Both the position numbers and the translations under genes were made by a program. From the NCBI RefSeq assembly GCF_016860545.1, contig NZ_BNEB01000001.1:186001-250000 (forward strand): 64,000 bases of DNA, in the 5' to 3' direction. Shown here piece by piece: positions 10,262 through 18,991 of this stretch. Below the pieces are notes generated by a model. That model ran no database searches. It was not told where the DNA came from and saw only the letters and a program-made list of their open reading frames with translations. Each line of letters starts with the position of its first letter. Positions within the stretch are counted from its first letter, which is position 1. This stretch comes from Streptomyces asoensis (lineage in GTDB: Bacteria; Actinomycetota; Actinomycetes; Streptomycetales; Streptomycetaceae).

Positions 10262-10292
10262 CCCCCGTCCGGTGACGTCTGCGGGGGGTCAC
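10258..10292. terminator. Bidirectional terminator overlapping two stop codons
   Basis: GTGACCCCCG (10258-10267) pairs with CGGGGGGTCAC (10282-10292) with one bulged G. The left arm contains the stop of the DUF4240 gene and the right arm the stop of the convergent small-protein gene, so one hairpin serves both. Confidence 0.65.
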
Positions 10293-10618
10293 GCCGCGGG
10301 CTTGCGGCGGGTGCTGTCCGCCGGGATGTACGCCGGTGCCGGGTCGATCCGCACCGCGTGGTGCAGCGGCGCCCTGTTGGCCTGCTCCAGGGCGGACGCG
10401 GTGGTCGCGGCCGGGCCCAGGACGACCGCGGCCACGGCGCAGAGCACGGCCCAGGGGCTGCGCGCGCCCCGGCTCCGGCCGGGACGCTGCCCGTCGGTCG
10501 CGGCGCCGTCCGCGCCGGCTCCGTCGAGGCCGCCGGCCGGGGCTGGCGCGCCTTGCGGGGCCCCGAGGTCGCCCCCGCGCGCCGTGGCCTGCGTGGACCG
10601 GGCACGACTGCTGTTCAT
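10289..10618 (-). CDS. Small predicted membrane or secreted protein
   Basis: Protein of 109 residues with no recognised domain. A Gly/Ala/Pro-rich N-terminal tail precedes one hydrophobic segment (about residues 56-76, SPWAVLCAVAAVVLGPAATT), then a short polar C-terminus (ANRAPLHHAVRIDPAPAYIPADSTRRK). That suggests one membrane anchor or an internal signal. The frame is open 11 codons further, but ATG 10618 has GGAGGTGG immediately upstream and decides the start. It converges with the DUF4240 gene. Function unknown. Confidence 0.7.
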   Translation of the reverse strand: MNSSRARSTQATARGGDLGAPQGAPAPAGGLDGAGADGAATDGQRPGRSRGARSPWAVLCAVAAVVLGPAATTASALEQANRAPLHHAVRIDPAPAYIPADSTRRKPAA

Positions 10619-10690
10619 GATCCCCACCTCCAGTCGGTTCGTCTTGCTCATGACCGTAGGAGGCGGGCATGGGAGAACCCTGAACGCGGC

Positions 10691-11566
10691 CTAAGGCGTT
10701 CCTGTGAGAGTCCGTGCGGCCGCCTCGGCCCGCCCGGCGGCCTGTCTGCCCTGGAGCAGGGCCGCCTTGGCGCGGATCTCCGGGAGGCGGGCGGTGAGGG
10801 CGGCGCCGGGGCAACTGGTCATGTAGCCGTCCCGGTGCCCGGCCAGGGCGGGCAGGGTGGCGGTGGTGCCGGAGGCGTACCGGCTGCGGCTGTTGCTGGA
10901 GGTCAGCGTCACGTGCGTGCGCGGGTCGACGCCGGACAGCCCGAGTTTCCAGGCGGTCAGGGCCGCGATCGCGTCGACCATGGCCTGCGGCACCGGGACC
11001 CCGGCGGTGAACGTGCCGAGCGCGGCGATGCCGGCCGTGCGGTGGTTGAAGCCCTGGGTGTGGGCGCCGGTGACCGGCCGGTCGATGCCGCCCGCCCGGC
11101 CCTCGTAGATCGTGCCGCAGCGGTCGACCAGGAAGTTGTAGCCGATGTCGTCCCAGTCCCGGGCGCCGGTCTGGCCGGCGTACAGGTAGCGGATGATCCG
11201 GGGCGCGTCGGCGCAGGCGTAGCCGTTGGGCGAGTCGGTGTGGTGCACGAAGACGGCGACGACCTTGTCGTCGTACCGCGGCGGCGGCTGCGCGTGCCGG
11301 GCGAGGTCGTCCAGCCAGGCGGAGCGGGGCACGACGGCGGGTCGGACCGCCCCGTGGGCGGTCGCGGGCCGGGCGGCGGGCGGGCGGCCCGCGCCCCGAG
11401 CGGCCGTGGCGGCGTGGTCCACGCCGCCCGCGCACAGCCCGAGCGCGGTGACGGCGGCGAGCCCGGGCAGACAGCCGAGGAGCACGAGGAGGGGGCCCGG
11501 TATCCGCGCCGGGCGCCGTCCCCGCGTTCCGCGCGCGCCGCGGGCGGCCGGTCGGAGGGCACACAT
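10691..11566 (-). CDS. Peptidoglycan-recognition-type N-acetylmuramoyl-L-alanine amidase, membrane-anchored or secreted
   Basis: Predicted zinc amidase that cleaves the muramoyl-L-alanine bond of peptidoglycan outside the membrane. It has 291 residues. Arg-rich start, hydrophobic anchor (about residues 24-46), then a PGRP/Amidase_2 domain with zinc-ligand motif FVHHTDSPNGY, then YNFLVDRCGTIYEGRAGG, THTQGFNH-like and GHRDGYMTSCPG segments. The last supplies the distal His and Cys ligands of the PGRP family. The open frame continues 1 kb upstream antisense to the next gene and that part is a shadow. ATG 11566 begins the conserved protein. It is divergent from the MarP-like protease gene. Confidence 0.85.
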   Translation of the reverse strand: MCALRPAARGARGTRGRRPARIPGPLLVLLGCLPGLAAVTALGLCAGGVDHAATAARGAGRPPAARPATAHGAVRPAVVPRSAWLDDLARHAQPPPRYDDKVVAVFVHHTDSPNGYACADAPRIIRYLYAGQTGARDWDDIGYNFLVDRCGTIYEGRAGGIDRPVTGAHTQGFNHRTAGIAALGTFTAGVPVPQAMVDAIAALTAWKLGLSGVDPRTHVTLTSSNSRSRYASGTTATLPALAGHRDGYMTSCPGAALTARLPEIRAKAALLQGRQAAGRAEAAARTLTGTP

Positions 11567-11773
11567 GACCCCACTGTCGGCCCGTTCCGGTCCGCCCGCG
11601 ATGTGTGCTGTGCCACCTGGTGGAACCATCGTCCCGGCCCGCGACGTTTTTCGGGGTGCACGCACGCGTGTCCGGGTTCGCGGCGTCACACGCGCGTGAT
11701 CGATGGGTAGCTGATCACTGGGCCCCTCCCGCACGTACTCACCGACCGGGGGTTCCGACAGAAAGGCGGCCGT

Positions 11774-12958
11774 GTGGACCTGCTCGACATCCTGCTGGTG
11801 CTGGTGATGCTGGCCTACGCCGGCTCGGGCTACCGGCGCGGACTGGTGGCCGGCTGTGTCTCGCTGGCCGGGTTCGTGGGCGGCGCGGTGATCGGTGTGT
11901 GGGTGCTGCCGTGGCTGATGGACCTGGTGACGCCCGGCACCACGGCGGCGACGGTGACAGCGGTGTTCACGGTCCTGCTCCCGGCGGTGGCCGGACACGA
12001 ACTGGCGGGGCGGCTGGCGCTGCGCCTGCGGCGGGAGCTGGACCGCGGTCCGCTCAGGGTGGCCGACGGCGTCGGCGGGGCCGTGGCGAACGCGGTGGCG
12101 GTGCTGATCGTGGCGTGGGTGGCGGCGAGCGTGCTGGGCGCGTCCTCGTCCCCCGTGGTCACGTCGTCGATACGGGACTCGCGGCTGCTGGGGGCGGTGC
12201 AGGACGCCATGCCGGACACCACGCCCACCTGGTTCTCGCGGGCCACGTCGGCGCTGACCCAGGCGGGCTTCCCGCAGGTGTTCAACCCGTTCGAGAACGA
12301 GTCGACGGCCGCGGTCGCCAAGCCCACCGGGGACAGCGTCACACCGAGCGCGACCGAGGCGGCGAAGGCGAGCACGGTGAAGATCGAGGGGTCCTCGGGC
12401 GACCAGGGCCGTGAGGGCAGCGGCTTCGTCTACGCGAGCGAGCACGTGATGACCAACGCGCACGTGGTGGCGGGCATCGACCATCCGACCGTGCGCATCG
12501 GCGGCGTGGGGCCGTCCTACGACGCGCGGGTGGTCCTCTTCGACCCGGACAAGGACGTGGCCGTCCTCTACGTGCCGCATCTGAAGGCCCCGGTGCTCGC
12601 CTTCGACGACGAGGCCGCGCGCGGGGACTCGGCGGTCGTCGCCGGCTATCCCCAGGACGGCGACCTGAACCTCCAGGCAGCCACGGTCGCGAGCCGGGTC
12701 AAGGCGACCGGCCGCAACATCTACAACGACGAGATCGTCACCCGGGAGATCTACTCGATCCGCTCCACGGTCCGCCCCGGCAACTCGGGCGGACCGCTGC
12801 TGACCACCACGGGCCGGGTCTACGGCGTCGTCTTCGCCCGCTCCACCTCCGACGACGAGACGGGGTACGTGCTGACGGCGGCGGAGGTCGCCGACGACGC
12901 CGAGCGGGCGGCCCGGGCGACCAAGCCGGTGGACACCGGCAGGCTGACGACCTCCTGA
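11774..12958 (+). CDS. MarP-like membrane serine protease (CvpA plus trypsin-like domain)
   Basis: Membrane protease of 394 residues. Four hydrophobic helices in a CvpA/colicin-V-production-like domain (about 1-125) are followed by a periplasm-facing chymotrypsin-fold domain. The triad is visible as H230 (MTNAHVVAG), D261 (DPDKDVAVL) and S338 (RPGNSGGPL), at nearly the same positions as in Mycobacterium tuberculosis MarP, which supports acid and oxidative stress survival through cell-wall hydrolase processing. Start GTG 11774 has GAAAGG upstream. The divergent neighbour encodes a peptidoglycan amidase, a plausible envelope partner, but a substrate relation is inference only. Confidence 0.92.
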   Translation: MDLLDILLVLVMLAYAGSGYRRGLVAGCVSLAGFVGGAVIGVWVLPWLMDLVTPGTTAATVTAVFTVLLPAVAGHELAGRLALRLRRELDRGPLRVADGVGGAVANAVAVLIVAWVAASVLGASSSPVVTSSIRDSRLLGAVQDAMPDTTPTWFSRATSALTQAGFPQVFNPFENESTAAVAKPTGDSVTPSATEAAKASTVKIEGSSGDQGREGSGFVYASEHVMTNAHVVAGIDHPTVRIGGVGPSYDARVVLFDPDKDVAVLYVPHLKAPVLAFDDEAARGDSAVVAGYPQDGDLNLQAATVASRVKATGRNIYNDEIVTREIYSIRSTVRPGNSGGPLLTTTGRVYGVVFARSTSDDETGYVLTAAEVADDAERAARATKPVDTGRLTTS

Positions 12959-12979
12959 GCCGGGGCACGGGTCCGCCGG

Positions 12980-13004
12980 GGGCGCCCGGCCGCGGCAGGC
13001 GCCC
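12980..13004. terminator. Weak hairpin between convergent genes
   Basis: GGGCGCC (12980-12986) and GGCGCCC (12998-13004) form a 7-bp stem with an 11-nt loop between the protease gene and the convergent GNAT gene. Confidence 0.4.
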
Positions 13005-13010
13005 GTCCGC

Positions 13011-13508
13011 CTACAGCGGGCGCCCCATGAAGACGTCGTCCACGTACTCCCCGTCGAGCAGGAACTCCTGCGGCAGCACGCCCTCCACGACGAACCCCTC
13101 GGACTCGTAGAGCTTGCGGGCCGGGGTGTTGTGGCCGAGGACGCGCAGGGTGATGCGGCGGGCGCCCTGGCGGCGGGCCTCGTCGAGCACGGCGCGGATC
13201 AGCGCCCGTCCCACGCCCCGGCCGCGCCCCTCGTCGAGGACGGCGAGGCCCTGTATCTGCCGGACGTGCGCGTTGCAGGCGAGCGAGGTGGGCCTGGCCA
13301 GGCGGACGTAGCCGACGACACGGTCGTCCGTCTCGGCGACCAGGTAGTCCTCGGGGACGTGACGCTCGTCGAAGAACGGGCTGTACGGCGGCTGCGGCTC
13401 GGGCATGACCGCGTGCAGCGGGGACCAGGTCAGGCGGTCGACGAGGGCCAGCGCCTCGGCGTCGGCGGACCGGGCGGCGCGGATACGGGGCGCGAGAGGT
13501 TCGGGCAT
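13011..13508 (-). CDS. GNAT-family N-acetyltransferase
   Basis: Acetyl-CoA-dependent N-acetyltransferase of 165 residues. The acetyl-CoA-binding motif A is clear (IQGLAVLDEGRGRGVGRALI, with the R-G-x-G-x-G/A loop). Motif B follows (GHNTPARKLYESEGF), and the protein ends EYVDDVFMGRPL. The substrate cannot be told from sequence. The frame is open a further 1.4 kb antisense to the next gene, which is a shadow. ATG 13508 has an AGGG-type site about 8 nt upstream. It is divergent from the SDR gene at 13581, with about 70 bp between starts. Confidence 0.88.
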   Translation of the reverse strand: MPEPLAPRIRAARSADAEALALVDRLTWSPLHAVMPEPQPPYSPFFDERHVPEDYLVAETDDRVVGYVRLARPTSLACNAHVRQIQGLAVLDEGRGRGVGRALIRAVLDEARRQGARRITLRVLGHNTPARKLYESEGFVVEGVLPQEFLLDGEYVDDVFMGRPL

Positions 13509-13580
13509 GACCGTCACCCTAAGGTGACGGGGCGGCCGTCCCACCGGGGTTTTCCGCGGCGGCCGGGGCAGGATGACCAC

Positions 13581-14474
13581 ATGGAACGTGAGCGAATCGC
13601 GGTGGCCGGCGCCTCCGGTCTGATCGGCAGCGCGCTGGTGCGGTCCCTGACCGCGGACGGGCACGAGGTGGTGCGCCTCGTGCGGCACGCCCCCCGGGGC
13701 GCGGACGAGGTGCGCTGGGACCCCGAGCGGGGGCAGGTGGACACGGCGGGGCTCGCCGGGTGCGGTGCCGTGGTCAACCTGGCGGGGGCCGGGGTCGGCG
13801 ACCGGCGCTGGAGCGAGGAGTACAAGAAGCGGATCCACGACAGCCGGGTGCACGGCACGGCGGCGCTGGCGAAGGCCGTCGCCTCGCTCGACGAGCGGCC
13901 GCGGGTGTTCGTGAACGGCAGCGCGATGGGGCTGTACGGCGAGACGGGCGAGCGGATCGCCGACGAGGACTCGCCCGCCGGGCGCGGTTTCCTGCCGGAG
14001 CTGTGCGTGGAGTGGGAGGCGGCCGCGGACCCCGCGCGGGCGGCGGGCGTGCGGACGGTCCTGACCCGCACCGGGCTGGTCGTGGCGCGCGGCGGCGGGG
14101 CCTGGGGCAAGCTGTTCCCGCTGTTCACGGCCGGGCTCGGGGGGCGGATGGGGGACGGCCGCCAGTACTGGTCGTACATCGCGCTGCACGACGAGGTGGC
14201 GGCGATCCGGCATCTGCTCGACCGCGACGACCTGTCGGGGCCGTTCAACCTGACCGCGCCCGAGCCGCTGACCAACCGTGAGATCACCGAGGCGATGGGC
14301 CGGGTGCTGCACCGGCCGACGCTGTTCACGGTGCCGGCGCCGGTGCTGCGCACGGTGCTGGGCGAGATGGCCGGGGACGTGCTGGGCAGCGCGCGGGTGG
14401 TGCCGAAGCGACTGCTGGAGTCGGGGTTCACCTTCGCGTTTGCGGGGATCGAGGACGCCATCCGGGCAGCGTGA
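13581..14474 (+). CDS. TIGR01777-family SDR/epimerase-like protein
   Basis: NAD(P)-binding extended short-chain dehydrogenase-like protein of 297 residues. The Rossmann motif VAGASGLIGSALV is near the N-terminus. NLAGAGVGDRRW, FVNGSAMGLYG and a C-terminal DUF1731-like end (PAPVLRTVLGEMAGDVLGSARVVPKRL, split here by family motifs) are typical of the YfcH/SulA-like TIGR01777 group. The active-site Tyr-xxx-Lys pair of true SDRs is not obvious. No substrate is known for this family. It starts about 70 bp from the divergent GNAT gene and may share its promoter region. Confidence 0.88.
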   Translation: MERERIAVAGASGLIGSALVRSLTADGHEVVRLVRHAPRGADEVRWDPERGQVDTAGLAGCGAVVNLAGAGVGDRRWSEEYKKRIHDSRVHGTAALAKAVASLDERPRVFVNGSAMGLYGETGERIADEDSPAGRGFLPELCVEWEAAADPARAAGVRTVLTRTGLVVARGGGAWGKLFPLFTAGLGGRMGDGRQYWSYIALHDEVAAIRHLLDRDDLSGPFNLTAPEPLTNREITEAMGRVLHRPTLFTVPAPVLRTVLGEMAGDVLGSARVVPKRLLESGFTFAFAGIEDAIRAA

Positions 14475-14635
14475 TCCCGCACGTGACCGTATGCGACCGC
14501 CGTGCGACCGTGCCCTGTTCATGCGCGACTGCTCCTGACCGATTGCAGCCCTAACCTCGACCCGAACTCGGGTATCCCGGACGGCCGCCCGGGGCATGAC
14601 GTCTCCACCGGCCGCGCAACCTCGAGGAGGGGCAC

Positions 14636-16054
14636 GTGCTTGAGCCCGCGTACCAGGCAGATGTCGTCGTGGTGGGAGCCGGCGTCGCCGGACTCTCCGC
14701 CGCGCATCGGCTGGCCAGCGCAGGAGTAACGACCGCAGTCCTGGAGGCCGCCCATGGCGTGGGCGGCCGCATGTCGACGGAGAAGGTCGACGGGTTCCGG
14801 CTCGACCGCATCGGACAGCTGATGTCCACGGCGTATCCCGAACTGGCCCTGACACCGGGGCTGGACGCACTCGTCCTGCGCCCGTTCGCGCCGGGGGTGC
14901 TGCTGCACAGCGACGGACGCCACCACCGTGCGGGCGTCCAGGCGGGCGCGGGGAGCGCAAGGGGCGCATTACACGCCGTACGCGCCCTGGCGAGCGCTCC
15001 CCGGCCGGGCGCGCTGCCCAGGCCGCGCGCCGGCGGCTCCCCCGCCGCCGGGATCCGGCCCGCGCCGCCGGCCAGGATCCGGCCCGGCGCGCCCCTGGGC
15101 AGCGCCGTGGACCAGGCCCGGCTGGGCGCCGCGCTCACCCGGATCGCGGTCACCCCGGCCGAGCGGCTGATGCGCCGCCCGGAGTCGACGGCGGCCCGGG
15201 CCCTCGCGGCCCGCGGGCTCCCCGCACGCGCCGTCGACGGCTTCCTGCGGCCGCTGCTCACCGCGCTGCTCTGCGACCCGGACCTCACCACCTCCAGCCG
15301 GTGCGCGGATCTCGCGCTGCGCGCCTTCGCGGCCGGCCGGCTCTCGCTGCCGGAGGGCGGAGCCGAGGTACTGCCCGAGCTGCTCGCCGCGACCCTGCCG
15401 CCGGGCACCGTGCACACCGGCGTGCGGGTCACCTCGGTCTCCACGACCTCGGTGACCACCGCCGAGCACGGTGAGTTCCGCTGCCGCGCCGTACTGGTGG
15501 CCACCGACGCGCGCACCGCCGCGGAGCTGCTGCCCGGGCTGCGGGTGCCCGACTTCCATCCGGTGACGGTCGTCCACCACACCACGGACGAGCCGCCCGC
15601 GACCGGTGCGTCGCTGCTCCTCGACGCCGACCGGGGCGGGCCGGTCGCGCACACGGCGGTCGTCAGCCGGGTCGACCCGAGCCGCGCGCCGGCGGGACGC
15701 GCGCTGATCTCGTCCACGGTCCTCGGCACACCGCCGCCGGACGTCGAGACGGCCGTGCGCACGCACCTGGCCCGGCTGTACGGCACCTCGACGGCGCGCT
15801 GGGAGACGCTGGCCGTGCACCACACCGCCGAGGCGGTCCCGGCCATGCGGGCGCCGCACGACCTGCGGCGGGCGGTGCGGTTGCTGGCGGGTCTGTACGT
15901 GTGCGGCGACCACCGGGACACCAGCACCGTGCAGGGGGCGTTGCACTCGGGGCACCGGGCCGCGGCGTCGATCGTCTCCGATCTCGGCGCCGCGGGGCCG
16001 TTGCATGCGGCCGAGCCGTTGCCGAGGGTTCCGCGGGAGCAGGCGGCCGCCTGA
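14636..16054 (+). CDS. FAD-dependent NAD(P)/amine-oxidase-like oxidoreductase
   Basis: Flavoprotein of 472 residues. The N-terminal dinucleotide-binding motif VVVVGAGVAGLSAAHRL is followed by the second FAD signature GVGGRMSTEKVDGFRLD. The C-terminus has the FAD-closing stretch LYVCGDHRDTSTVQGALHSGHRAA, as in protoporphyrinogen-oxidase/phytoene-desaturase-like proteins. An Ala/Pro/Gly-rich insertion (about residues 98-160) is unusual and probably lineage-specific. Start GTG 14636 has GAGGAGGGG upstream. The substrate is unknown; amine oxidation or dehydrogenation of a hydrophobic compound are both possible. Confidence 0.88.
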   Translation: MLEPAYQADVVVVGAGVAGLSAAHRLASAGVTTAVLEAAHGVGGRMSTEKVDGFRLDRIGQLMSTAYPELALTPGLDALVLRPFAPGVLLHSDGRHHRAGVQAGAGSARGALHAVRALASAPRPGALPRPRAGGSPAAGIRPAPPARIRPGAPLGSAVDQARLGAALTRIAVTPAERLMRRPESTAARALAARGLPARAVDGFLRPLLTALLCDPDLTTSSRCADLALRAFAAGRLSLPEGGAEVLPELLAATLPPGTVHTGVRVTSVSTTSVTTAEHGEFRCRAVLVATDARTAAELLPGLRVPDFHPVTVVHHTTDEPPATGASLLLDADRGGPVAHTAVVSRVDPSRAPAGRALISSTVLGTPPPDVETAVRTHLARLYGTSTARWETLAVHHTAEAVPAMRAPHDLRRAVRLLAGLYVCGDHRDTSTVQGALHSGHRAAASIVSDLGAAGPLHAAEPLPRVPREQAAA

Positions 16055-16115
16055 GGGTGCCTGCGGCGGCCTGAGCGGGTCCTGGGCGGGGGCCTGCGCG
16101 GGGCCGCGTGCCCGT

Positions 16116-16135
16116 CTGGGGGCTGCCGCCCCCAG
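16116..16135 (+). terminator. Hairpin after the flavoprotein gene
   Basis: CTGGGGGC (16116-16123) and GCCCCCAG (16128-16135) pair around TGCC. This sequence followed by CCCCGCTTCGGCCCTG belongs to a repeat type often seen after Streptomyces genes. Confidence 0.65.
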
Positions 16136-16171
16136 GCCCCCGCTTCGGCCCTGGACGGGCCTCGTCCTCAA

Positions 16172-16348
16172 GCGCCGGACGGGCTGGAAACGCCTGGTCC
16201 GGCGCCTTGAAAGCACGAGACGCCGGACGGGCCGGAAACGCTCGGTCCGGCGTCCTGAAAGCGAGAGGTGCCGAACGGGCTGAAACATCTGGTCCGGCAC
16301 CCCCAAGGCGAGAGGTGCCGGACAGGCTGGAACATCTGGTCCGGCGCT
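16172..16348. repeat. Four tandem hairpin repeats, period 47-48 bp
   Basis: Four copies start at about 16172, 16219, 16267 and 16314. Each has inverted arms of 9-10 bp, for example GACGCCGGAC (16219-16228) with GTCCGGCGTC (16245-16254), around a 15-16-nt loop that varies slightly between copies. Arms carry paired changes between copies (CGCC/GGCG against TGCC/GGCA), so the stem is kept. The array fills the 300-bp gap between two convergent genes. The first unit matches the CAAGCGCCGGACGGGCTG element common in Streptomyces. There is no spacer diversity of the CRISPR type. Confidence 0.85.
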
Positions 16349-16355
16349 CTTCGGG

Positions 16356-17891
16356 TCAGCTCAGGGCTGAGATTCTGTCTCGGTAGGTGCGGGCCGGGGC
16401 TGCGTCCTTGTAGGGCTCCAGCCTGCGCTCGAAGTCCCTGACGTACTCCAGCGCCCGCACCGACCGCATCTCCACGGCCTGGCCCGCTGCCTCGGCGGCC
16501 AGCTGACAGGCCTGGTCGAGCTCGCCGAGGCCCAGCCGCGCCGAGGCGAGCACGACCCGGCAGAACAGCCGGCTGCGGGCGTGCGCGGCGGGGCGCAGCT
16601 GGAGCGACCGTTCGGCGTGCTGGGCGGCCGCCCGGAACTGCTGGAGGTCCCGGTGGCAGTGCCCGAAGTCGTCGGCCAGCTGAGCCTCGTCGAAGAAGCG
16701 CGCCCAGTGCGGCACCTCGTCGCCGGGCTTGGCCGCCTCCAGCGCCCGTTCGGCGCGCACCAGCGCCGCGGTGGAGGCGCGCACCTCGCCGAGCACCCCG
16801 TGCCCGCGCGCCTCCGCCGAGTGCAGCAGTGCCTGGACGACGGGCGGTGCGCCCGTGCCGACGCCCTGCTGGGCCACCCGCGCGAGCTGTACGGCCTCGC
16901 GGCCGTGGCCCAGGTAGACGGCCTGACGGCTCATGGTGACGAGGACGAAGGAGCCGTAGGCCCGGTCGCCGGCCGCCTGGGAGAGGCGCAGGGCCTGCAC
17001 GAAGTAGCGCTGGGCCAGACCGTGCGCGGCGATGTCGAAGGAGGTCCAGCCCGCGAGGCGGGTGAGGTCGGCGGCCGCGCCGAACAGCCGGCGGCCGGTC
17101 TGCTCGCCGTAGGAGCCGCGCAGCATCGGCTCGCACTCGTGCTCCAGGTAGCGCACGAGGGCCTGCCGGGCGTGGCCGCCGCCGTACCGGTCGTCGAGGG
17201 TGCGGAAGAGCTCGCCGACCGAGCGGAGGGCGGAGATGTCGCCGCCGGTGACCCGCTGGCCCAGGGCCCGCTCGGCGCCCTGCCCGCCGCCCTGTCCGCC
17301 GCGCTGGCGGGGCACGGCGGCGGGGACGCCCGGCCCGGACGCGGGGGCCTCGGCGGGCCGGCCCGGCATCGGCTGCTGGACGGGAGCGGGCCGCAGGACC
17401 TGGCGGCCCTGGGCGGGCACCCGGGCGGACGGTTCACCACGGGCGACCTTGTCGTCGGCCCGTCCGATCAGCCAGTCGCGGCTGGGCACGACCAGTCCGG
17501 CGGGGGTGAAGGCGATCTTGCGCAGCTCGGCGTGGCTGCCGGAGTCCTTGCGCCAGAGCCCGCCGACGATGTCGATGGCCTCCTCGGGGGTGCCGGCGAA
17601 CTCCAGGCCCGCGTAGACGGGGGCGCAGGCGTCCAGACCGAGGTCCTGGGCGGTGAGGCGGCGGCCCAGCCGCCGGGTGAAGACCTCGGCGATGAGCGCC
17701 GGGGTGGTGCCCCGGGGCTGCTGCCCGCGCAGCCACCGGGTGACGGAGGTCTTGTCGTATCTGAGGTCCAGCCCGTGTTCGAGGCCGAGCTGATCGACGC
17801 GACGGGCCAGTCCCGCGTTGGAGAAGCCCGCTTCTGCGATGAGCGCGGCGAGCTGGCGGTTGGGAGTGCGCTGCGCGGGTCGTTCCGTCAT
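16356..17891 (-). CDS. HTH and tetratricopeptide-like regulator (NsdA-like family)
   Basis: Regulatory protein of 511 residues. The N-terminus resembles an XRE-like helix-turn-helix (NRQLAALIAEAGFSNAGLA, then YDKTSVTRWLRGQQPRGTTP). A Pro/Gln/Gly-rich linker (about 165-230) leads to a helical repeat C-terminal half with TPR-like patterns (YFVQALRLSQAAGDRAYGSF, AAQHAERSLQLRPAAHARSR). This layout is shared by the Streptomyces developmental/antibiotic regulators NsdA and NsdB, but I cannot say it is an orthologue. The frame runs on antisense to lipB and that part is a shadow. ATG 17891 begins the conserved protein, with AGGAG about 11 nt upstream. Confidence 0.8.
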   Translation of the reverse strand: MTERPAQRTPNRQLAALIAEAGFSNAGLARRVDQLGLEHGLDLRYDKTSVTRWLRGQQPRGTTPALIAEVFTRRLGRRLTAQDLGLDACAPVYAGLEFAGTPEEAIDIVGGLWRKDSGSHAELRKIAFTPAGLVVPSRDWLIGRADDKVARGEPSARVPAQGRQVLRPAPVQQPMPGRPAEAPASGPGVPAAVPRQRGGQGGGQGAERALGQRVTGGDISALRSVGELFRTLDDRYGGGHARQALVRYLEHECEPMLRGSYGEQTGRRLFGAAADLTRLAGWTSFDIAAHGLAQRYFVQALRLSQAAGDRAYGSFVLVTMSRQAVYLGHGREAVQLARVAQQGVGTGAPPVVQALLHSAEARGHGVLGEVRASTAALVRAERALEAAKPGDEVPHWARFFDEAQLADDFGHCHRDLQQFRAAAQHAERSLQLRPAAHARSRLFCRVVLASARLGLGELDQACQLAAEAAGQAVEMRSVRALEYVRDFERRLEPYKDAAPARTYRDRISALS

Positions 17892-18137
17892 CTGCGGTGC
17901 GGTCTCCTGCCTGCCGGGCCTGCTGACGTGCCCGGATGAAGTGTCCTGCTGCCGTGGGCGGCCCGTTCGGCCTGGTGAACGGCGCGAATGTAGCGGAGCG
18001 TGAGCAAGCGGTCGCAGATACCGACGTTCATTCATCCGATCGTGTGAGGATTGACCCTCGAGCTGACGCGTAGCGCGCGGACGTACAGTGGCTTGGGCGC
18101 GTTTCGCGCCTGACGACTTTCCAGGGAGGCGCTTGCC

Positions 18138-18935
18138 GTGAGCGAGCTGCGGTTCGTCCGGATGGGGTTCGGCGGGGACGCCGTCGAGTACCAGGAGGCG
18201 TGGGACGAGCAACGCCGGGTGCACGCCGCACGGTTCACCGACGAGGTGCCGGACACCGTGCTGCTCCTCGAACACCCCCCGGTGTACACGGCGGGCCGGC
18301 GCACCGCCGACGACGAGCGCCCCCTCGACGGCACCCCGGTGGTCGACGTGGACCGCGGCGGCAAGATCACCTGGCACGGGCCGGGGCAGCTGGTCGGCTA
18401 CCCGATCCTGAAGCTGCCGCGGCCGGTGGACGTCGTCGCCCATGTGCGCCGCCTGGAGGACGCGCTGATCCGCACCTGCGCGGAGTTCGGCCTGGAGACG
18501 TCCCGGATCGAGGGCCGCAGCGGGGTGTGGGTGCTCGGCGATCCGGTGGAGCGGCGCCCCTCGCTCGGCGGCCTGTCGCTGGACTTCGACCCCCGGCTCA
18601 CCGACGAGGAGTTCGACCCGCGGCTGAACGGTCCGGAGTACGCCCCCTCCAACGCCGGCCAGCGGCGCGAGGACCGCAAGATCGCGGCGATCGGGATCAG
18701 GGTCGCCAAGGGCGTCACCATGCACGGCTTCGCCCTGAACGTGAACCCGGACAACAAGTGGTTCGACCGGATCATCCCGTGCGGGATCCGGGACGCGGGC
18801 GTCGCCTCGCTGGCGAACGAACTGGGCCGGGACGTGACGATCGACGAGGTGCTCCCCGTGGTGGAGCGGCACCTGAGGGACGTCCTCGAGAACGCGGAAC
18901 CCAGACCGCGGGAGATCGAGCGGGCGACCGCCTGA
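18138..18935 (+). CDS. lipB: Octanoyl-ACP:protein octanoyltransferase
   Basis: Transfers octanoate from acyl-carrier protein to lipoyl-domain lysines, the first step of lipoate synthesis. It has 265 residues. Motifs are [29 protein letters not shown], the catalytic lysine K181 (DRKIAAIG) and the acyl-thioester cysteine C215 (IIPCGI). It is longer than most LipB proteins because of an acidic insertion at about residues 136-176. Start GTG 18138 has GGGAGG upstream. A TACAGT -10-like box lies at 18084-18089. lipA follows 115 bp downstream, and the substrate protein is encoded by sucB in this window. Confidence 0.96.
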   Translation: MSELRFVRMGFGGDAVEYQEAWDEQRRVHAARFTDEVPDTVLLLEHPPVYTAGRRTADDERPLDGTPVVDVDRGGKITWHGPGQLVGYPILKLPRPVDVVAHVRRLEDALIRTCAEFGLETSRIEGRSGVWVLGDPVERRPSLGGLSLDFDPRLTDEEFDPRLNGPEYAPSNAGQRREDRKIAAIGIRVAKGVTMHGFALNVNPDNKWFDRIIPCGIRDAGVASLANELGRDVTIDEVLPVVERHLRDVLENAEPRPREIERATA

Positions 18936-18991
18936 CGGGAAGGGGCCCCTCGGCTCCGAGGTCGGCCTCACAGCAGGACCCGAAAAACACG

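Noticed and set aside
13131..13580. Upstream extension of the SDR frame
   Set aside because: It is antisense to the GNAT gene. The Rossmann motif starts just after ATG 13581.
16172..16348. CRISPR-like array
   Set aside because: There are no unique spacers: the loops between arms are near-identical and no cas gene is present. It is a hairpin repeat array.
17892..18971. Upstream extension of the TPR regulator frame
   Set aside because: It is antisense to lipB and unlike any protein. The conserved N-terminus starts at 17891.
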